NCBI RefSeq assembly: GCF_035621455.1
Contig: NZ_CP141823.1
Coordinates: 1,426,001 to 1,490,000, forward strand
Source: Vibrio natriegens NBRC 15636 = ATCC 14048 = DSM 759
Lineage (GTDB): Bacteria > Pseudomonadota > Gammaproteobacteria > Enterobacterales > Vibrionaceae
Reading direction: 5' to 3'
Length of the DNA: 64,000 nt
A program made the position numbers and the translations under genes. This document shows positions 26,558 through 36,214 of the stretch, piece after piece. Position 1 is the stretch's first letter. Each line of letters starts with the position of its first letter. The notes beneath the pieces were generated by a model. The model ran no database searches. It was not told the DNA's origin and saw only the letters and a program-made list of their open reading frames with translations.

Positions 26558-27310
26558 TTGAAAATCTGTCACCTTTCGGATCTCCACTTGGAATTCGGTT
26601 CAATGGAAGTACCTCAATCTGACGCTGATGTGATAGTACTGAGCGGAGATATTCACATAGGGACTCAGGGTATCGATTGGGCTTCGCAATTTGATGTGCC
26701 CGTTATTTATGTTCTGGGCAACCACGAAGCCTATGGAGCCTCTCTAGATTCACTGATAGGTCAATGTCGCGTTAAAGCGAACCAATATGAGAATGTCCAT
26801 TTATTAGAAAATGACAGTATTGTTATCGAAGGCGTTCGTTTTCATGGATGCACGTTATGGACAGATTTTTGTCTCGATGGCAGCACTGATGTTTCAATGA
26901 AGATAGCAGAAGGTCGAATGAATGACTTTAAGCAAATTCTTTATCATGGAAATGTTTTTACTCCGCAAGACAGCCAAAGCCTCCACCGCGCATCGAGACG
27001 ATGGCTCTATCATTCTGTAAAGCAGTCGCCAGAGCCAAAAAACGTCATTGTTACCCACCATCTTCCATCAAGAAATCTAATTCAGGTTGAATACCTTGGA
27101 AGCCCGCTTGCCCCTGCTTTTGCGTCACACTGTGATGAGTTTGAAACTATTGCGAATAAAATTGCAGTTTGGTGTTACGGGCACAATCATGATTGCAATG
27201 AACAAATAGACTTCGGCATAAACTTCCATACAAATCAACGTGGATATGTTGAACATGAGTTAGTTTCTGGTTTTGACCCTCAAAAAATAATTACTATCGA
27301 TACAAAATGA
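26558..27310 (+). CDS. Metallophosphoesterase
   Basis: 250 residues starting with TTG at 26558 after a GGGGGGAAG site; no ATG is as well placed, and the fold motif begins immediately. Calcineurin-like metal motifs in order: SDLHLEFG (8-15), VLSGDIHIG, GNHEAYG, VTHHLPSR and YGHNHD. Together these make a complete dimetal phosphoesterase site. Cytosolic by lack of signal. Relatives act on nucleotides, phosphoproteins or lipids; the substrate is unknown. Standalone gene with no clear terminator. Confidence 0.85.
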   Translation: MKICHLSDLHLEFGSMEVPQSDADVIVLSGDIHIGTQGIDWASQFDVPVIYVLGNHEAYGASLDSLIGQCRVKANQYENVHLLENDSIVIEGVRFHGCTLWTDFCLDGSTDVSMKIAEGRMNDFKQILYHGNVFTPQDSQSLHRASRRWLYHSVKQSPEPKNVIVTHHLPSRNLIQVEYLGSPLAPAFASHCDEFETIANKIAVWCYGHNHDCNEQIDFGINFHTNQRGYVEHELVSGFDPQKIITIDTK

Positions 27311-27380
27311 ATCGGGAGCAAGCCAGTGATTATCAAGTATTGTGATCACACTAAATGACGATCTTCGCTAACGCGTTTTT

Positions 27381-27701
27381 GTCCAGAAACGTGTTTCAGC
27401 GGATGTTCAAGACAGCGTGGATGGTCAAGGTAAGCGAATTACGATTACTGGTCACTCCTCTGCAGTCGCGATCGGCAGAGTATTCGCCGACTATATTGAG
27501 TGAAAGTATCCAAAAGAAATTAAACGCGTAGTGACATTCGGGCAACCAGCCATTGGGGATTGGAGGTTTAAACAGCATTATTGTTTGGGGCACAAAACCT
27601 ACCGTGTCTGCTGCGATATCGACATTGTCACCTTCATGCCGCCAGTACCGTTTGTTTCTTGGCATGTAGGGAAAACATTTTGGACAATCAACAAACACTA
27701 G
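27381..27701 (+). pseudogene. Remnant of a class 3 lipase gene
   Basis: One frame translates to the C-terminal part of a Lipase_3 domain: RITITGHSSAVAIGRVFADYIE, then a TGA stop at 27501-27503, then KYPKEIKRVVTFGQPAIGDW ... DIDIVTFMPPVPF ... WHVGKTFW. The serine elbow, normally GHSLGGA, reads GHSSAVA, and the N-terminal half and start codon are absent. The in-frame stop, broken elbow and missing N-terminus together mark a decayed gene. It lies at the beginning of the accessory stretch. Confidence 0.8.
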
Positions 27702-28257
27702 CCACAAGCTTAATTCTCATTTTTAATACTTCCTCATCAAATACGTGTTGATCTAACACCTCTGCGCTCTTGCCTTAAAAAATGGCACGCAAAACTGTAA
27801 ACCAAGTGTTCACCTGTACACGTAGTACATCTACAAAATGCAATGCTTTAACTCTATCCCAACCTATTGAAGTTAAATGTATATTTTCAACTCCGACGAA
27901 TATCGCATAACACCAGGCTAACAAACTGTTCACCATGGCAATATGAAACAAACCGCTTAAAAAATATTTTATTTACATATCAGACAGATAGGTTTTGGTT
28001 TATTTATTGCTTTCGTGTATGCAACTGACAGCGAGTTCCAGTCTTAAACGATGTTCTAACAACTCTGGATGAAGCTGTCTTGGGACGGGGGCAAAAAAGT
28101 TTAGTGTGTTCAATAATGCCGAATCCAGTGTTGGCACCAGTGAATACTCACATAGCCCTTTTATCAACTTTCAATGAAAAAGAAGGTAGATGATGGAACA
28201 TTTAATCAATAGCCGACATAAAAGTTTGCTCAAAGATGAAATTCAAGGAGTAACTTT
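27702..28257. other. Non-coding stretch before the large exported protein gene
   Basis: About 550 AT-rich bases with no frame that looks coding. It must carry the promoter for the 1131-residue protein; an AAGGAG ribosome site ends it. No repeat or operator that I can support. Confidence 0.45.
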
Positions 28258-31200
28258 ATGAAATCGTACACTAAACTTTCGGACGCAGCAGCAAGTCCGA
28301 GAACATTGGTGAGTGGAACGCTAGTAGCCGCTGCGTTGACCGCTTTTTCTCTCTCTTTTCCCGCATTCGGTTTTATCGAACCACCTAATACCGTCAATCT
28401 AACTCATGAGGCCTGTCGTAACAATGGTGATATTGTCTTGCCTAATGGCGACGATAACTTCATTTGTCCTGATGACGCCTATACCACAGGTAACTTAGGT
28501 AAAGGCTGGAATGAACTCGATCTTGTGCCTCACAGAATCACGCTCAGCAATGGTAAGAGTGATGGTGATATTACTTATAACCTTCGAGCTGCAGCGAACA
28601 ATATAGATCAAGATAAGTTAGGATATGATGCTATTTCTCCTGCTGCTGATATTGTTGTCATCGGGGATTGTACGGTAGCTACAGCCTTCAATGATCCACT
28701 GCAACCGTGGGGCATCACTAATGAAAACCTTAATGGGGCAGATCAAAGCCTGTTCCAGGAGTTTGAAATCACCCAAGGCCCAAATACCTCTTGTGAAATT
28801 AACTTTTATTATCGCCTTGCGGTGGGTGCCAACGAATATCCAGGCTCATCATTGCAATCCTACCTTGCAGATCAGAGCGTATTTCAAGGTGGCCTTCGCA
28901 CTATTTCACTTCCTGTAAGAGAAATACTGCCGCAAGACATCAGTAAAGACATGGATGCTAGGCAAGATACCGACTTTACTTGGAACCTTACCAAGGAATC
29001 AGACAAGGCCAGTATCAACCTCGGCGATACTTGTGATGTCGAAAATCCTGCATCTAAGGATGTGGCCATCAAGCTAAAATGGCAACTTCTTGAGGGGGTC
29101 CCTGGCAAGGTAACGGTGAAAACCAACATCACCTTAACGAACCCAGCCAGTCGCCCTATCGATGTTGATGTCACCGATGTTATTCGCGGTAACCTTGGCG
29201 GTGGATTAATCGATCTAGATATCAAAAACTTTAATACCGTCACTGTGCCTGCCAATACCACGCTGCCACTAACAGTGCATATGTATATAGCTGAGTCCAA
29301 TGTCACAGAGTTAATGGATATCGCCACTGCCACCTATACAGACCAAGCAACAGGTATTCCTGTGCCTGGAGAAACAGTCGCGGAGTTTGATCTTACTACC
29401 GATGGTTTGGGCATTCAGCCAGGGGCTTCGACCAATACTACGGCCGTCGTCACCGATGAAGAATACATCACAGGTAATTATTTGCAGTACAGTGCTGGCA
29501 GTACGGCAAGTGGCAGTGCAACAGGTAATTTCACCGTTGACGGACTCGAGTACACCTTTAATACTCTGCTAAACAAAATGTCACCTAACCTACTGTGGAC
29601 ATCTGGTACTCAGCCAGAGGAGCAAGCAACCTGTACTACAGCGGGTGAATGTTTTGTCACTATTAACAAAACGGTTTCTGTTACCCAAAGACCTATCGTG
29701 ACCAGCGGTACTTTGTCGGATCAAGCACTCTTAGTTGCAAGTGATGGCTTTAGCGTAAGTTCGCCTACTTCAGGTCCACTTAACATTGAAATTACATCTG
29801 GTGCTTTAGTGGATTACAGCATTAAAGGCACCTTCCAAGATGATATTTTACAAGGCAACGAGGAGGTCACCTGTCAGGTTGTGGTGAAAAACAGCAGCAA
29901 TGAGGTGGTGTTAGACACAGATTACACTTTTAAAGAGGGTCAATTAGAGATAGATAAAACCTTTGAAAATATCCTTCCCGACAAATACGCTGTCACTGTC
30001 GGTCCCTGTGATCCTAATATCTTCCAAGCAGACTTTGATCCAACTACTCCTGAGCTTGATGCAACGACCACGATAGATCTTACTCTAGGTCCTGACTCAA
30101 CTTTGGATGATTGTAGTAAAGGCGTAGTCTTCATTGCACGTACGTCTGTACCTCTTGGGGCTGTTGCAGAGGTTAATAAGGTAACGGAGCCTGCTGGTTT
30201 GGAAGATGACTGGACGATGACTTTACAAGGTCCTGGCCTACCTGATGAAGGCCTATCTCTCGTAACCAGCGATAACGATGCTGTTGCGTTTGAACGATTC
30301 CAGAAAGATCTAGCAGACTTCTTGTTGCAAGAGGGCACATATACCATCACGGAAACCCTGAAAGAGGGCTGGACACAAGTGAGTGCCGTCGGTGATTGTG
30401 AGTTTACTATCAACTATCCTGCCGATTACGGCTTAGTGAAAAAATGTGAATTTACTAATCGAAAACTAGGAACAGTGATCATCAATAAAGAAACCCTACC
30501 TGATGGAGATACAGCCACAGCCTTTGCCTTTACTGATGATATCTCTGAACCTAATACCTTCGAACTCATGGATGATGGCACCAAAACCTTCTTGAATATT
30601 GCTCCTGGTGAATACACTGTCGCTGAAACCGATCCTAATCCCGATTATGATCTCAGTGCGCTGGTATGTACCGACGATGCAACCCAAGAAGGCTACAACG
30701 TGCTTGACTCTGGTGTCGATGTCGCCAACCTCACAGCAACCATTAACTTAGATGCAGGTGAAACGGTTGAATGTACCTTTACCAATACCAAACGCGGTAT
30801 GGCGATGGTCAACAAATTAACCGACGGTGTTGCCAATACCAGTATAAATTGGGTATTCACGTTAAGCGGCCCAGAGGTCAATGCTAGCGACCAAACGATC
30901 CCTCAATCTGGCCCAGCCGATACCTTGCTTGACTTTAATAATGCCAAGTTGATTCCTGGTGAAACTTATCGTCTCTGTGAAGTCGATATCCCTGTTTCTT
31001 GGACAACGGTTTGGACTGTGGGTGGTGTAACCATTCCTGAGGTACTAGACAATGCCGATCCTGATCTCCTCTCAGGTGAAAACTACAGCCCTGTGTTTAA
31101 CCCTAACTATGTTGCAACGGGAGAAGCTGATAACTCCACCTTGTGTGTGAAATTTGTTGTTGAGCCAGGTCAGACTCTATCGTTTGAAGTCAATAACATC

Positions 31201-31653
31201 TCACCACCAGGAGGTGATCAACGTACTATCGGTTATTGGAAAAACTGGAACACCTGTAGTGGCGGTAGACAGCAGTTCAAGGCTGCAGATAATGGCTTCT
31301 TCTTGTTAGAAGATGCACTACCACTCACTATTGGTAACCTAGTGGTGAGTACTTGTGACGTTGGCCGTAGCTTATTGGATAAACGAGATATCCACAGTGG
31401 GAAAAAACGTGCGGGTGATCCTGCATATGGTTTAGCTGCACAGCTTCTCGCTGCTAAAGCGAATGTAGCTGTTGGTGCTGGTACTTGTGCTGCCGCTACC
31501 AATGCAATAACAGAAGCTGATGGATTACTCACAGACATTGAGTTTGACGGTAAAGGCGATGTGCTTAAGAAAGGTAATCGTCAGCTTAAGATCCAAGCCA
31601 ATGACTTAGCTAGTAAGCTGGATGATTACAACAATGGATTGCTATGTCCGTAA
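28258..31653 (+). CDS. Large exported protein with tandem prealbumin-like (SpaA/Cna-B-type) repeats
   Basis: 1131 residues. The signal peptide has a hydrophobic core LVSGTLVAAALTAFSLSF and probable cleavage near residues 38-40. Residues about 40-630 are beta-rich, Thr/Asp/Asn-rich and unrecognised. From about 640 come three related repeats, each beginning xVNKxT/IINKET and ending CEFTNRK, CTFTNTK or VNNIS (about 640-737, 738-845, 846-985), with PGEYTVAET-like turns typical of prealbumin/Cna-B folds. The C-terminus starts RTIGYWKNWNTC (about 990), a motif common to secreted proteins of this kind, and ends in an Ala/Lys-rich helical region. Cysteines are frequent, suggesting disulfides. Probably a surface or secreted adhesin-like protein; no anchoring motif seen. 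Confidence 0.75.
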   Translation: MKSYTKLSDAAASPRTLVSGTLVAAALTAFSLSFPAFGFIEPPNTVNLTHEACRNNGDIVLPNGDDNFICPDDAYTTGNLGKGWNELDLVPHRITLSNGKSDGDITYNLRAAANNIDQDKLGYDAISPAADIVVIGDCTVATAFNDPLQPWGITNENLNGADQSLFQEFEITQGPNTSCEINFYYRLAVGANEYPGSSLQSYLADQSVFQGGLRTISLPVREILPQDISKDMDARQDTDFTWNLTKESDKASINLGDTCDVENPASKDVAIKLKWQLLEGVPGKVTVKTNITLTNPASRPIDVDVTDVIRGNLGGGLIDLDIKNFNTVTVPANTTLPLTVHMYIAESNVTELMDIATATYTDQATGIPVPGETVAEFDLTTDGLGIQPGASTNTTAVVTDEEYITGNYLQYSAGSTASGSATGNFTVDGLEYTFNTLLNKMSPNLLWTSGTQPEEQATCTTAGECFVTINKTVSVTQRPIVTSGTLSDQALLVASDGFSVSSPTSGPLNIEITSGALVDYSIKGTFQDDILQGNEEVTCQVVVKNSSNEVVLDTDYTFKEGQLEIDKTFENILPDKYAVTVGPCDPNIFQADFDPTTPELDATTTIDLTLGPDSTLDDCSKGVVFIARTSVPLGAVAEVNKVTEPAGLEDDWTMTLQGPGLPDEGLSLVTSDNDAVAFERFQKDLADFLLQEGTYTITETLKEGWTQVSAVGDCEFTINYPADYGLVKKCEFTNRKLGTVIINKETLPDGDTATAFAFTDDISEPNTFELMDDGTKTFLNIAPGEYTVAETDPNPDYDLSALVCTDDATQEGYNVLDSGVDVANLTATINLDAGETVECTFTNTKRGMAMVNKLTDGVANTSINWVFTLSGPEVNASDQTIPQSGPADTLLDFNNAKLIPGETYRLCEVDIPVSWTTVWTVGGVTIPEVLDNADPDLLSGENYSPVFNPNYVATGEADNSTLCVKFVVEPGQTLSFEVNNISPPGGDQRTIGYWKNWNTCSGGRQQFKAADNGFFLLEDALPLTIGNLVVSTCDVGRSLLDKRDIHSGKKRAGDPAYGLAAQLLAAKANVAVGAGTCAAATNAITEADGLLTDIEFDGKGDVLKKGNRQLKIQANDLASKLDDYNNGLLCP

Positions 31654-31678
31654 TCTGAGTTAAAGGCTCATATGAGTA

Positions 31679-31711
31679 ATGCCAGTCAGTTATGCTGACT
31701 GGCATTTTTCT
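31679..31711 (+). terminator. Terminator of the large exported protein gene
   Basis: AATGCCAGTCAG ttatg CTGACTGGCATTTTTCTT: 12-bp stem, 5-nt loop and T-run. Confidence 0.9.
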
Positions 31712-31774
31712 TATTGAACGGCTGAATAAAACACACCTAACCTAGCTTTGATAAATAAGGAAGATTGAACTCTT

Positions 31775-31840
31775 GATTAGTGGTTTTGTCATACCCTTGA
31801 TAATTAATCAAAAGCTAAATTAGCAAAACCACTGACTAAT
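31775..31840. repeat. Inverted repeat around an AT-rich palindrome
   Basis: GATTAGTGGTTTTG (31775-31788) and CAAAACCACT-gactaat (31824-31840) are inverted copies with a small bulge; the 35-base spacer itself holds a near-palindrome (TTGATAATTAATCAA). The surrounding gap 31712-32097 has no coding frame that stays open. Nature unknown: possible scar of a small mobile element or a convergent-transcription structure. Confidence 0.4.
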
Positions 31841-32097
31841 AAATGTCCAGAAACGAGTTTAGTGAAGCAGGGGCAGCTTGTACGATTAGGTAAAGAACAC
31901 AACCAAGTGCAAATTGTTTAGGCTCATTCCTACCAAGTAGTGGTATAGACTATGGCATGTGAAATCGACGGTTAGTAAGTCGCGGGTTGCTGTAGCGTAA
32001 CTAGCAGACAAAGCCTAGTGCCATTTTAAACACCAGTCGGGAGTACAGACTGGTGTCAATGTAACAAACCATTTTGGTACCGAGCTGTAGTTCGAAT

Positions 32098-33060
32098 TTA
32101 AGGCACAATATTTACGTTATCTGAGCCTTCGATAGCGCTTCCATCTAGCAGGTTACCTGATAACGTAGCAGAAGTATTTCCCTCTTCAGGCACAACTGAG
32201 ATAGTCACAAAATGACACACGAGATCATTGTAACCGTCTGGAAGGCCTGCTGGTTCAATACTAAAATCACCACTTACGTCTGCTAAGCTACATAGTGATT
32301 TATCTTTTTTACCTACAGTCTTAACACCTGCAGAACCAAGTGACAAAGAGTTAGTGTCTATGTCGTTAACATCAAATGTATCGGAACCTAGGATGGCTAC
32401 TGGTGTTGCTCCAGCAGAATCCAAGTTAATATTATTTGGGTGACTTCCCGGCTTGATGTCAATATTGACTTGAATTGTTGAAGATGGATTGATGAAAGTT
32501 AAGTTGTCGATTAGTACACATTTAGTTGCGTTATTAGTATCTAGATCTGGGATTATTTCTATTTTAAGTTCATCGAATCCATCGCTATTTTCAAACCCTA
32601 AAAAATAAGCGTCATTGAAACTCGTATCGACAACTTGAGTATCAACCACGTTACCGTCAAGCAATGCTGTAAGCCGAGTACTCTCCAAATCGGCGGTGGA
32701 AACATTAAATCCAGCCATTGTTGTTGGCTCGTTAAACAGTATAGAACCGAATGTTGAGCAACTTTCACTGCTGGAGATGTATTGGTTCACCATACAACGG
32801 TCACTCATGCCAGTATTTAATTCGTCGCATTTGCTTACCAGGTAAACTTGAGTGCCGTTAAATGTCACTCCTAAAGATGAAAATTGATCAGTGATAAAAG
32901 TCCCGTTTGGAATAGAAAGTTTATCAAATGTGATAGTTGTTGCGCTGGACGGAAAACCACTGATGTCGCTAATTGGACCATCAGCTGCAATAGCAGAATT
33001 CATAGTAAATATACTGAGTAGTCCGATGGCCAAAGCATGTGCAGGAATGTGAGTTGTCAT
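32098..33060 (-). CDS. Exported protein with C-terminal 'VNIDIKPGS' domain
   Basis: 320 residues from the ATG at 33060, which has GAGGAG 9 bases upstream; an ATG 13 codons earlier does not. Signal peptide PAHALAIGLLSIFTMNSAIAA (cleavage near residue 26). The middle (ITFDKLSIPNGTFITDQFSSLGVTF ... VLIDNLTF) resembles the jelly-roll domain of PEP-CTERM-type secreted proteins. The C-terminus carries the recurrent VNIDIKPGSHPNNINLDSAG / TPVAILGSDTFDV block found in many marine secreted proteins. Four or more cysteines. No sorting tail seen. Function unknown; its location between two other exported-protein genes suggests a shared extracellular role. Confidence 0.72.
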   Translation of the reverse strand: MTTHIPAHALAIGLLSIFTMNSAIAADGPISDISGFPSSATTITFDKLSIPNGTFITDQFSSLGVTFNGTQVYLVSKCDELNTGMSDRCMVNQYISSSESCSTFGSILFNEPTTMAGFNVSTADLESTRLTALLDGNVVDTQVVDTSFNDAYFLGFENSDGFDELKIEIIPDLDTNNATKCVLIDNLTFINPSSTIQVNIDIKPGSHPNNINLDSAGATPVAILGSDTFDVNDIDTNSLSLGSAGVKTVGKKDKSLCSLADVSGDFSIEPAGLPDGYNDLVCHFVTISVVPEEGNTSATLSGNLLDGSAIEGSDNVNIVP

Positions 33061-33588
33061 GTTCGCTTTCTCCTCACGTGTAAACTGAATAGTTTCCAAG
33101 AAGATACAGCTCCATTTCTTCCAATTTGAGCAGGCTTTACCACTGACATTGTTAGCGTACGCTAGATTACCTGCTTACTTTTAAACCGTAATATTATAGG
33201 CGGGTTTGATTGTGCAAGTTAACTTATATATGAGACGAACAGGTCTTTTATTGAGTTGTTTGTTAGTAATGGGTCTTGTCGTGATTTACCAATCCACACC
33301 TCGATGTGAAAGATACTTCCGATAGGTCGCTGGTGGTCGGCACGGTGGGATCTAAATATCATTATTTAGATTGAAATTTACAGGTAAGACCAGTTGATTT
33401 GATTTTATAAAGTTCTTTTTTATCATTGCGATAAGTTTGCTATCGCGGCGTATTACTTAAAATTCTCTGAAACTATCTCAATAGTGAGAGGTGTCGTGTG
33501 TTTCATATTTCTATGCTGGCTTAGTGGCACACGGAGCAGGTGCATATGTGCCTATAGCGGCAAAACAACACGATCAGGGGAATAGAGT
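33061..33588. other. Divergent intergenic region of the exported-protein genes
   Basis: About 530 AT-rich bases between divergent genes, with no coding frame I can support. It must contain both promoters. An AGGGGAA ribosome site lies just before 33589. Confidence 0.45.
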
Positions 33589-34615
33589 ATGAATAGTAAA
33601 TTAGGCATCGGTGCGTTAAGTCTCTTAACACTGAGCATCATTGCTACACCAACCTTTGCAAAAGGTAATGAAAAAACCAATGGAGGAACAACGCCACAAG
33701 GCAAGCCTTTTGTATATTGGTGAACAAATTGAAGTGATTGAAGCCGTTCAACTTTCTCTACAAGAACAAATCGATGATTTAGTCGGTGACGTTTCAAGCA
33801 TAGAAGAGCATTTGGACGCAACGGAAGATGCCATTGAAGCTTTACAAGCTAAAGATGCGGCTTTACAAGCATTAATCGATGCAAATGCAGGGAACATTAC
33901 TGATTTACAGGGTGAGATAACGCGCCTTCAGGATGAGTTAGATAAACTCCGCACTGATATGACGACCGGTGACGATATTCTGCAATCGAAAATCGATACT
34001 AACCTTGCTCTGATTGGAGTCCTTCAGCTTGCGGTTGCAGAATTCAATACTCTCCAAGGGCAGATTGACGCATTGAAAGCCGAAAATACTAGCCTACGAC
34101 TAGCGATGGAAGCAGGGGACTTATCACTTCAATCACAAATTGATTCAATCGGTCTCCTAGAATCACAAATTGAAGCCAATAAAGCTCTAATTTCTGGATT
34201 ACTTTCACAGGTCAATTCGCTATCTATTAGCATAGATCGATACGCAAGCTACATGAATAGAGAGTGTCAACCTGGAGAGTTCTTACACTCTACGAACGTT
34301 GATGGTTCATATGTATGTGAAGTTAGCGGTGGTGGGATTGGGGGATTCCTTCAACTTCGGGCTGTTAGTTATACTTCTATCCAAAAAAACCAAACTGGGA
34401 GTGCGACAGCTGAGTGTCCAAGTGGAAGTATTTTGACCGGTGGGGGATTCGCAAAGTCTGAAGAATTAGAAGTACTCGAATCGAGACCTATAGTGATGGC
34501 TGGAGATGTTTCAAACACCAGCACCAACCGCGCCTGGTTTGTTCGAGGTTTAAACCCAAATAGACCATACCCCCTAAATATTTATTCTTCGGTGATTTGC
34601 TTACAACCACTTTAA
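33589..34615 (+). pseudogene. Exported coiled-coil protein gene, frameshifted after the signal peptide
   Basis: ATG 33589, with AGGGGAA upstream, encodes a clean signal peptide (LGIGALSLLTLSIIATPTFA) and 20 more residues ending GKPFVYW then TGA at 33721. The next frame continues without a break, IGEQIEVIEAVQLSLQEQ, through ~180 residues of heptad-like coiled coil (repeats of LQxxID) and a C-terminal ~110-residue domain (ECQPGEFLH ... GGFLQLRAVSY ... CPSGSILTGGGF ... SVICLQPL). Restoring two bases in the TATATT tract near 33712-33718 would join them as GKPFVYIGEQI. Hence an inactivating or phase-variable frameshift, or a sequence error. Without it the body lacks a signal peptide and a good start. 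Confidence 0.7.
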
Positions 34616-34637
34616 GTTATTCCTTTCATTTCGATAA

Positions 34638-34668
34638 GCGGGCTTAAACTGGTAGTGCTTAAGCCCGC
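34638..34668. terminator. Hairpin after the coiled-coil gene
   Basis: GCGGGCTTAA and TTAAGCCCGC form a 10-bp perfect stem with an 11-nt loop 23 bases after the stop. No T-run on the plus strand, so termination may be weak. Confidence 0.5.
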
Positions 34669-34678
34669 CACAGTCTAA

Positions 34679-34951
34679 CTAAAAGGTGTCTATCAAGTCG
34701 GTGGCTATTCAACCCAACGAATGGGCGGCGTGTTTAGCAAACGTAAAGAGCAGGTATTCAAGCTCAAGCCACATTATGAGTTTTCAGTGGATAAAGATAC
34801 GGGGGTTATCAAAACCAGCTTGTACTGCGCTAGCGAGCTAATGCGAGCATTAAAAGGCGTAGCCTTAGCAGGTCAACAGTTCATCACAAGAGTCTTTCAG
34901 TGGCAGGTATCTTCAAGCGTTCGCTTTGCTCTTTACCTTGGAGTTCTGTGA
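34679..34951 (+). pseudogene. Open frame without a start site, possible gene fragment
   Basis: A frame open from 34679 to a TGA at 34951 reads KGVYQVGGYSTQRMGG ... SKRKEQVFKLKPHYEF ... CASELMRALKGVALAG. The only ATG (34721) has no ribosome site and the protein-like sequence extends upstream of it to a stop at 34676, so it looks like a 5'-truncated remnant. I do not recognise the family. The composition (Lys/Arg-rich, mixed alpha/beta) is compatible with a phage or plasmid protein, but that is a guess. Confidence 0.3.
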
Positions 34952-35090
34952 ATAACTGTATTTTTAACTAAAAACCCAATGAATTAACCAAAAATGATTT
35001 ACTTTGCAATTTAGGAAACCATCAGTTGCGAGCGATGATATTGCGGATATATAGTGGTTTCGAGCGGGTTGACGCTGAGGAGGCTAAAGC

Positions 35091-35351
35091 ATGTCCAAAG
35101 TAACAAAAATGCGTAACGAAGATAAGCTCGTCAAGAAAGCATTAGAAGTGGGTTCTAAGCTAGCAAAAATGCAAGGTTTTGAACTACCTCAACACTCCCA
35201 ACCGACTCTAGCGAAAGCTGTGTACCTGTTCTTGGTTGAAGCTAAGCAAATCACACCATTACCAGCAGACAAGTTGGACGGTGCGAACATTAAGAAACGC
35301 TTAGCCATATGGATTCACAATGCATTGCCAGATGGTGATCCCCTAAAATAA
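35091..35351 (+). CDS. Small conserved Vibrio protein (DUF5062-like)
   Basis: 86 residues, basic, no signal or membrane segment. The sequence KKALEVGSKLAKMQGFELP ... LAKAVYLFLVEAKQITPLP ... IKKRLAIWIHNALP fits my memory of a short family widespread in Vibrio (DUF5062). ATG at 35091 follows GAGGAGGC. No function is known. It has a single-gene appearance between weakly coding neighbours and probably marks return to ordinary chromosomal sequence. Confidence 0.65.
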   Translation: MSKVTKMRNEDKLVKKALEVGSKLAKMQGFELPQHSQPTLAKAVYLFLVEAKQITPLPADKLDGANIKKRLAIWIHNALPDGDPLK

Positions 35352-35503
35352 TGATTTCAAATCATTTATACCTCAAAGTTTGCTAGAGCTGTCAGTTTCA
35401 ATAGTACCTTCCGTTGCTCTTTGGCTTAACTTATCTAATACTGCCATATGAGACAAAATACTTATAAAGTGGTTTTCTATTAGAGTATTAATTGAGGATT
35501 ATG

Positions 35504-36088
35504 ATGAAAGGTCAAATAGTAAAGTGGGACGATTCAAAAGGTTATGGGTTTATATCTGCTTTGGATTGTGAACATAGAGTTTTTTTCCATGTGTCCTCGG
35601 TAGAGAGTATAAATCGTCGCCCAAAACTTAATGACCATGTGACTTTTGATTTGAGTAAAGATAATCAAGGTCGCATAAACGCTAAGAATGTGTACATTGA
35701 AGGTGTACATGGCGTACCTATAACCATTCTATTCAGTTCTATTTTTCTGGTTGTCCTTGCCGCATCTATATTTGCTTTTGACGGTGAGATGTTTCTGTTA
35801 CCGTTGTATTTAGTCGCGAGCCTATTCACTTATCTTATGTTTGCATGGGACAAACAAGCGGCTCTGAGTGGGAATTGGAGAACATCTGAAAATACTCTTC
35901 ATCTCCTTTCTCTAATCGGTGGGTGGCCTGGAGCGTTGTGGGCACAATACCTATTGCGACACAAATCAAGAAAGCAACCATTTAAATCGATACTATGGGT
36001 AACAATAGTTTTTAATATCTGTGTACTCATTGGCTTGTTCACGACTTCTGGAAGAGAGTTTATTCAAACTTCTTTGGCTAGTATATAA
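35504..36088 (+). CDS. Cold-shock-domain / DUF1294 membrane protein
   Basis: 194 residues from ATG 35504, chosen because GAGG ends 6 bases upstream; ATG 35501 and a TTG at 35492 are alternatives. Residues 1-65 form a cold-shock domain (KGQIVKWDDSKGYGFI, RVFFHVSSV, DHVTFDL), an RNA-binding OB fold. The rest is a DUF1294 membrane domain with helices around ITILFSSIFLVVLAASIF, LLPLYLVASLFTYLMFAWDK and ILWVTIVFNICVLIGLF and the conserved HLLSLIGGWPGALWAQ block. This two-domain fusion is common in gammaproteobacteria; function unknown. Confidence 0.82.
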   Translation: MKGQIVKWDDSKGYGFISALDCEHRVFFHVSSVESINRRPKLNDHVTFDLSKDNQGRINAKNVYIEGVHGVPITILFSSIFLVVLAASIFAFDGEMFLLPLYLVASLFTYLMFAWDKQAALSGNWRTSENTLHLLSLIGGWPGALWAQYLLRHKSRKQPFKSILWVTIVFNICVLIGLFTTSGREFIQTSLASI

Positions 36089-36214
36089 AGTCGCTTGAAA
36101 TCGAAAATGCCCCATTCCAATTTAGCTCGTTTGGTCGTCACTCTTCACAGTTGATAACTTGACCTGTTTTTTCTAATCAGTGTAGTTTTGTATGGTGAAA
36201 TAGAGCCTGACAAC

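Noticed and set aside
31849..32000. Possible second gene remnant after GTCCAGAAACG
   Set aside because: Fragments such as KQGQLVRLGKEHNQVQIV can be read but with stops and no recognisable family; too weak to annotate.
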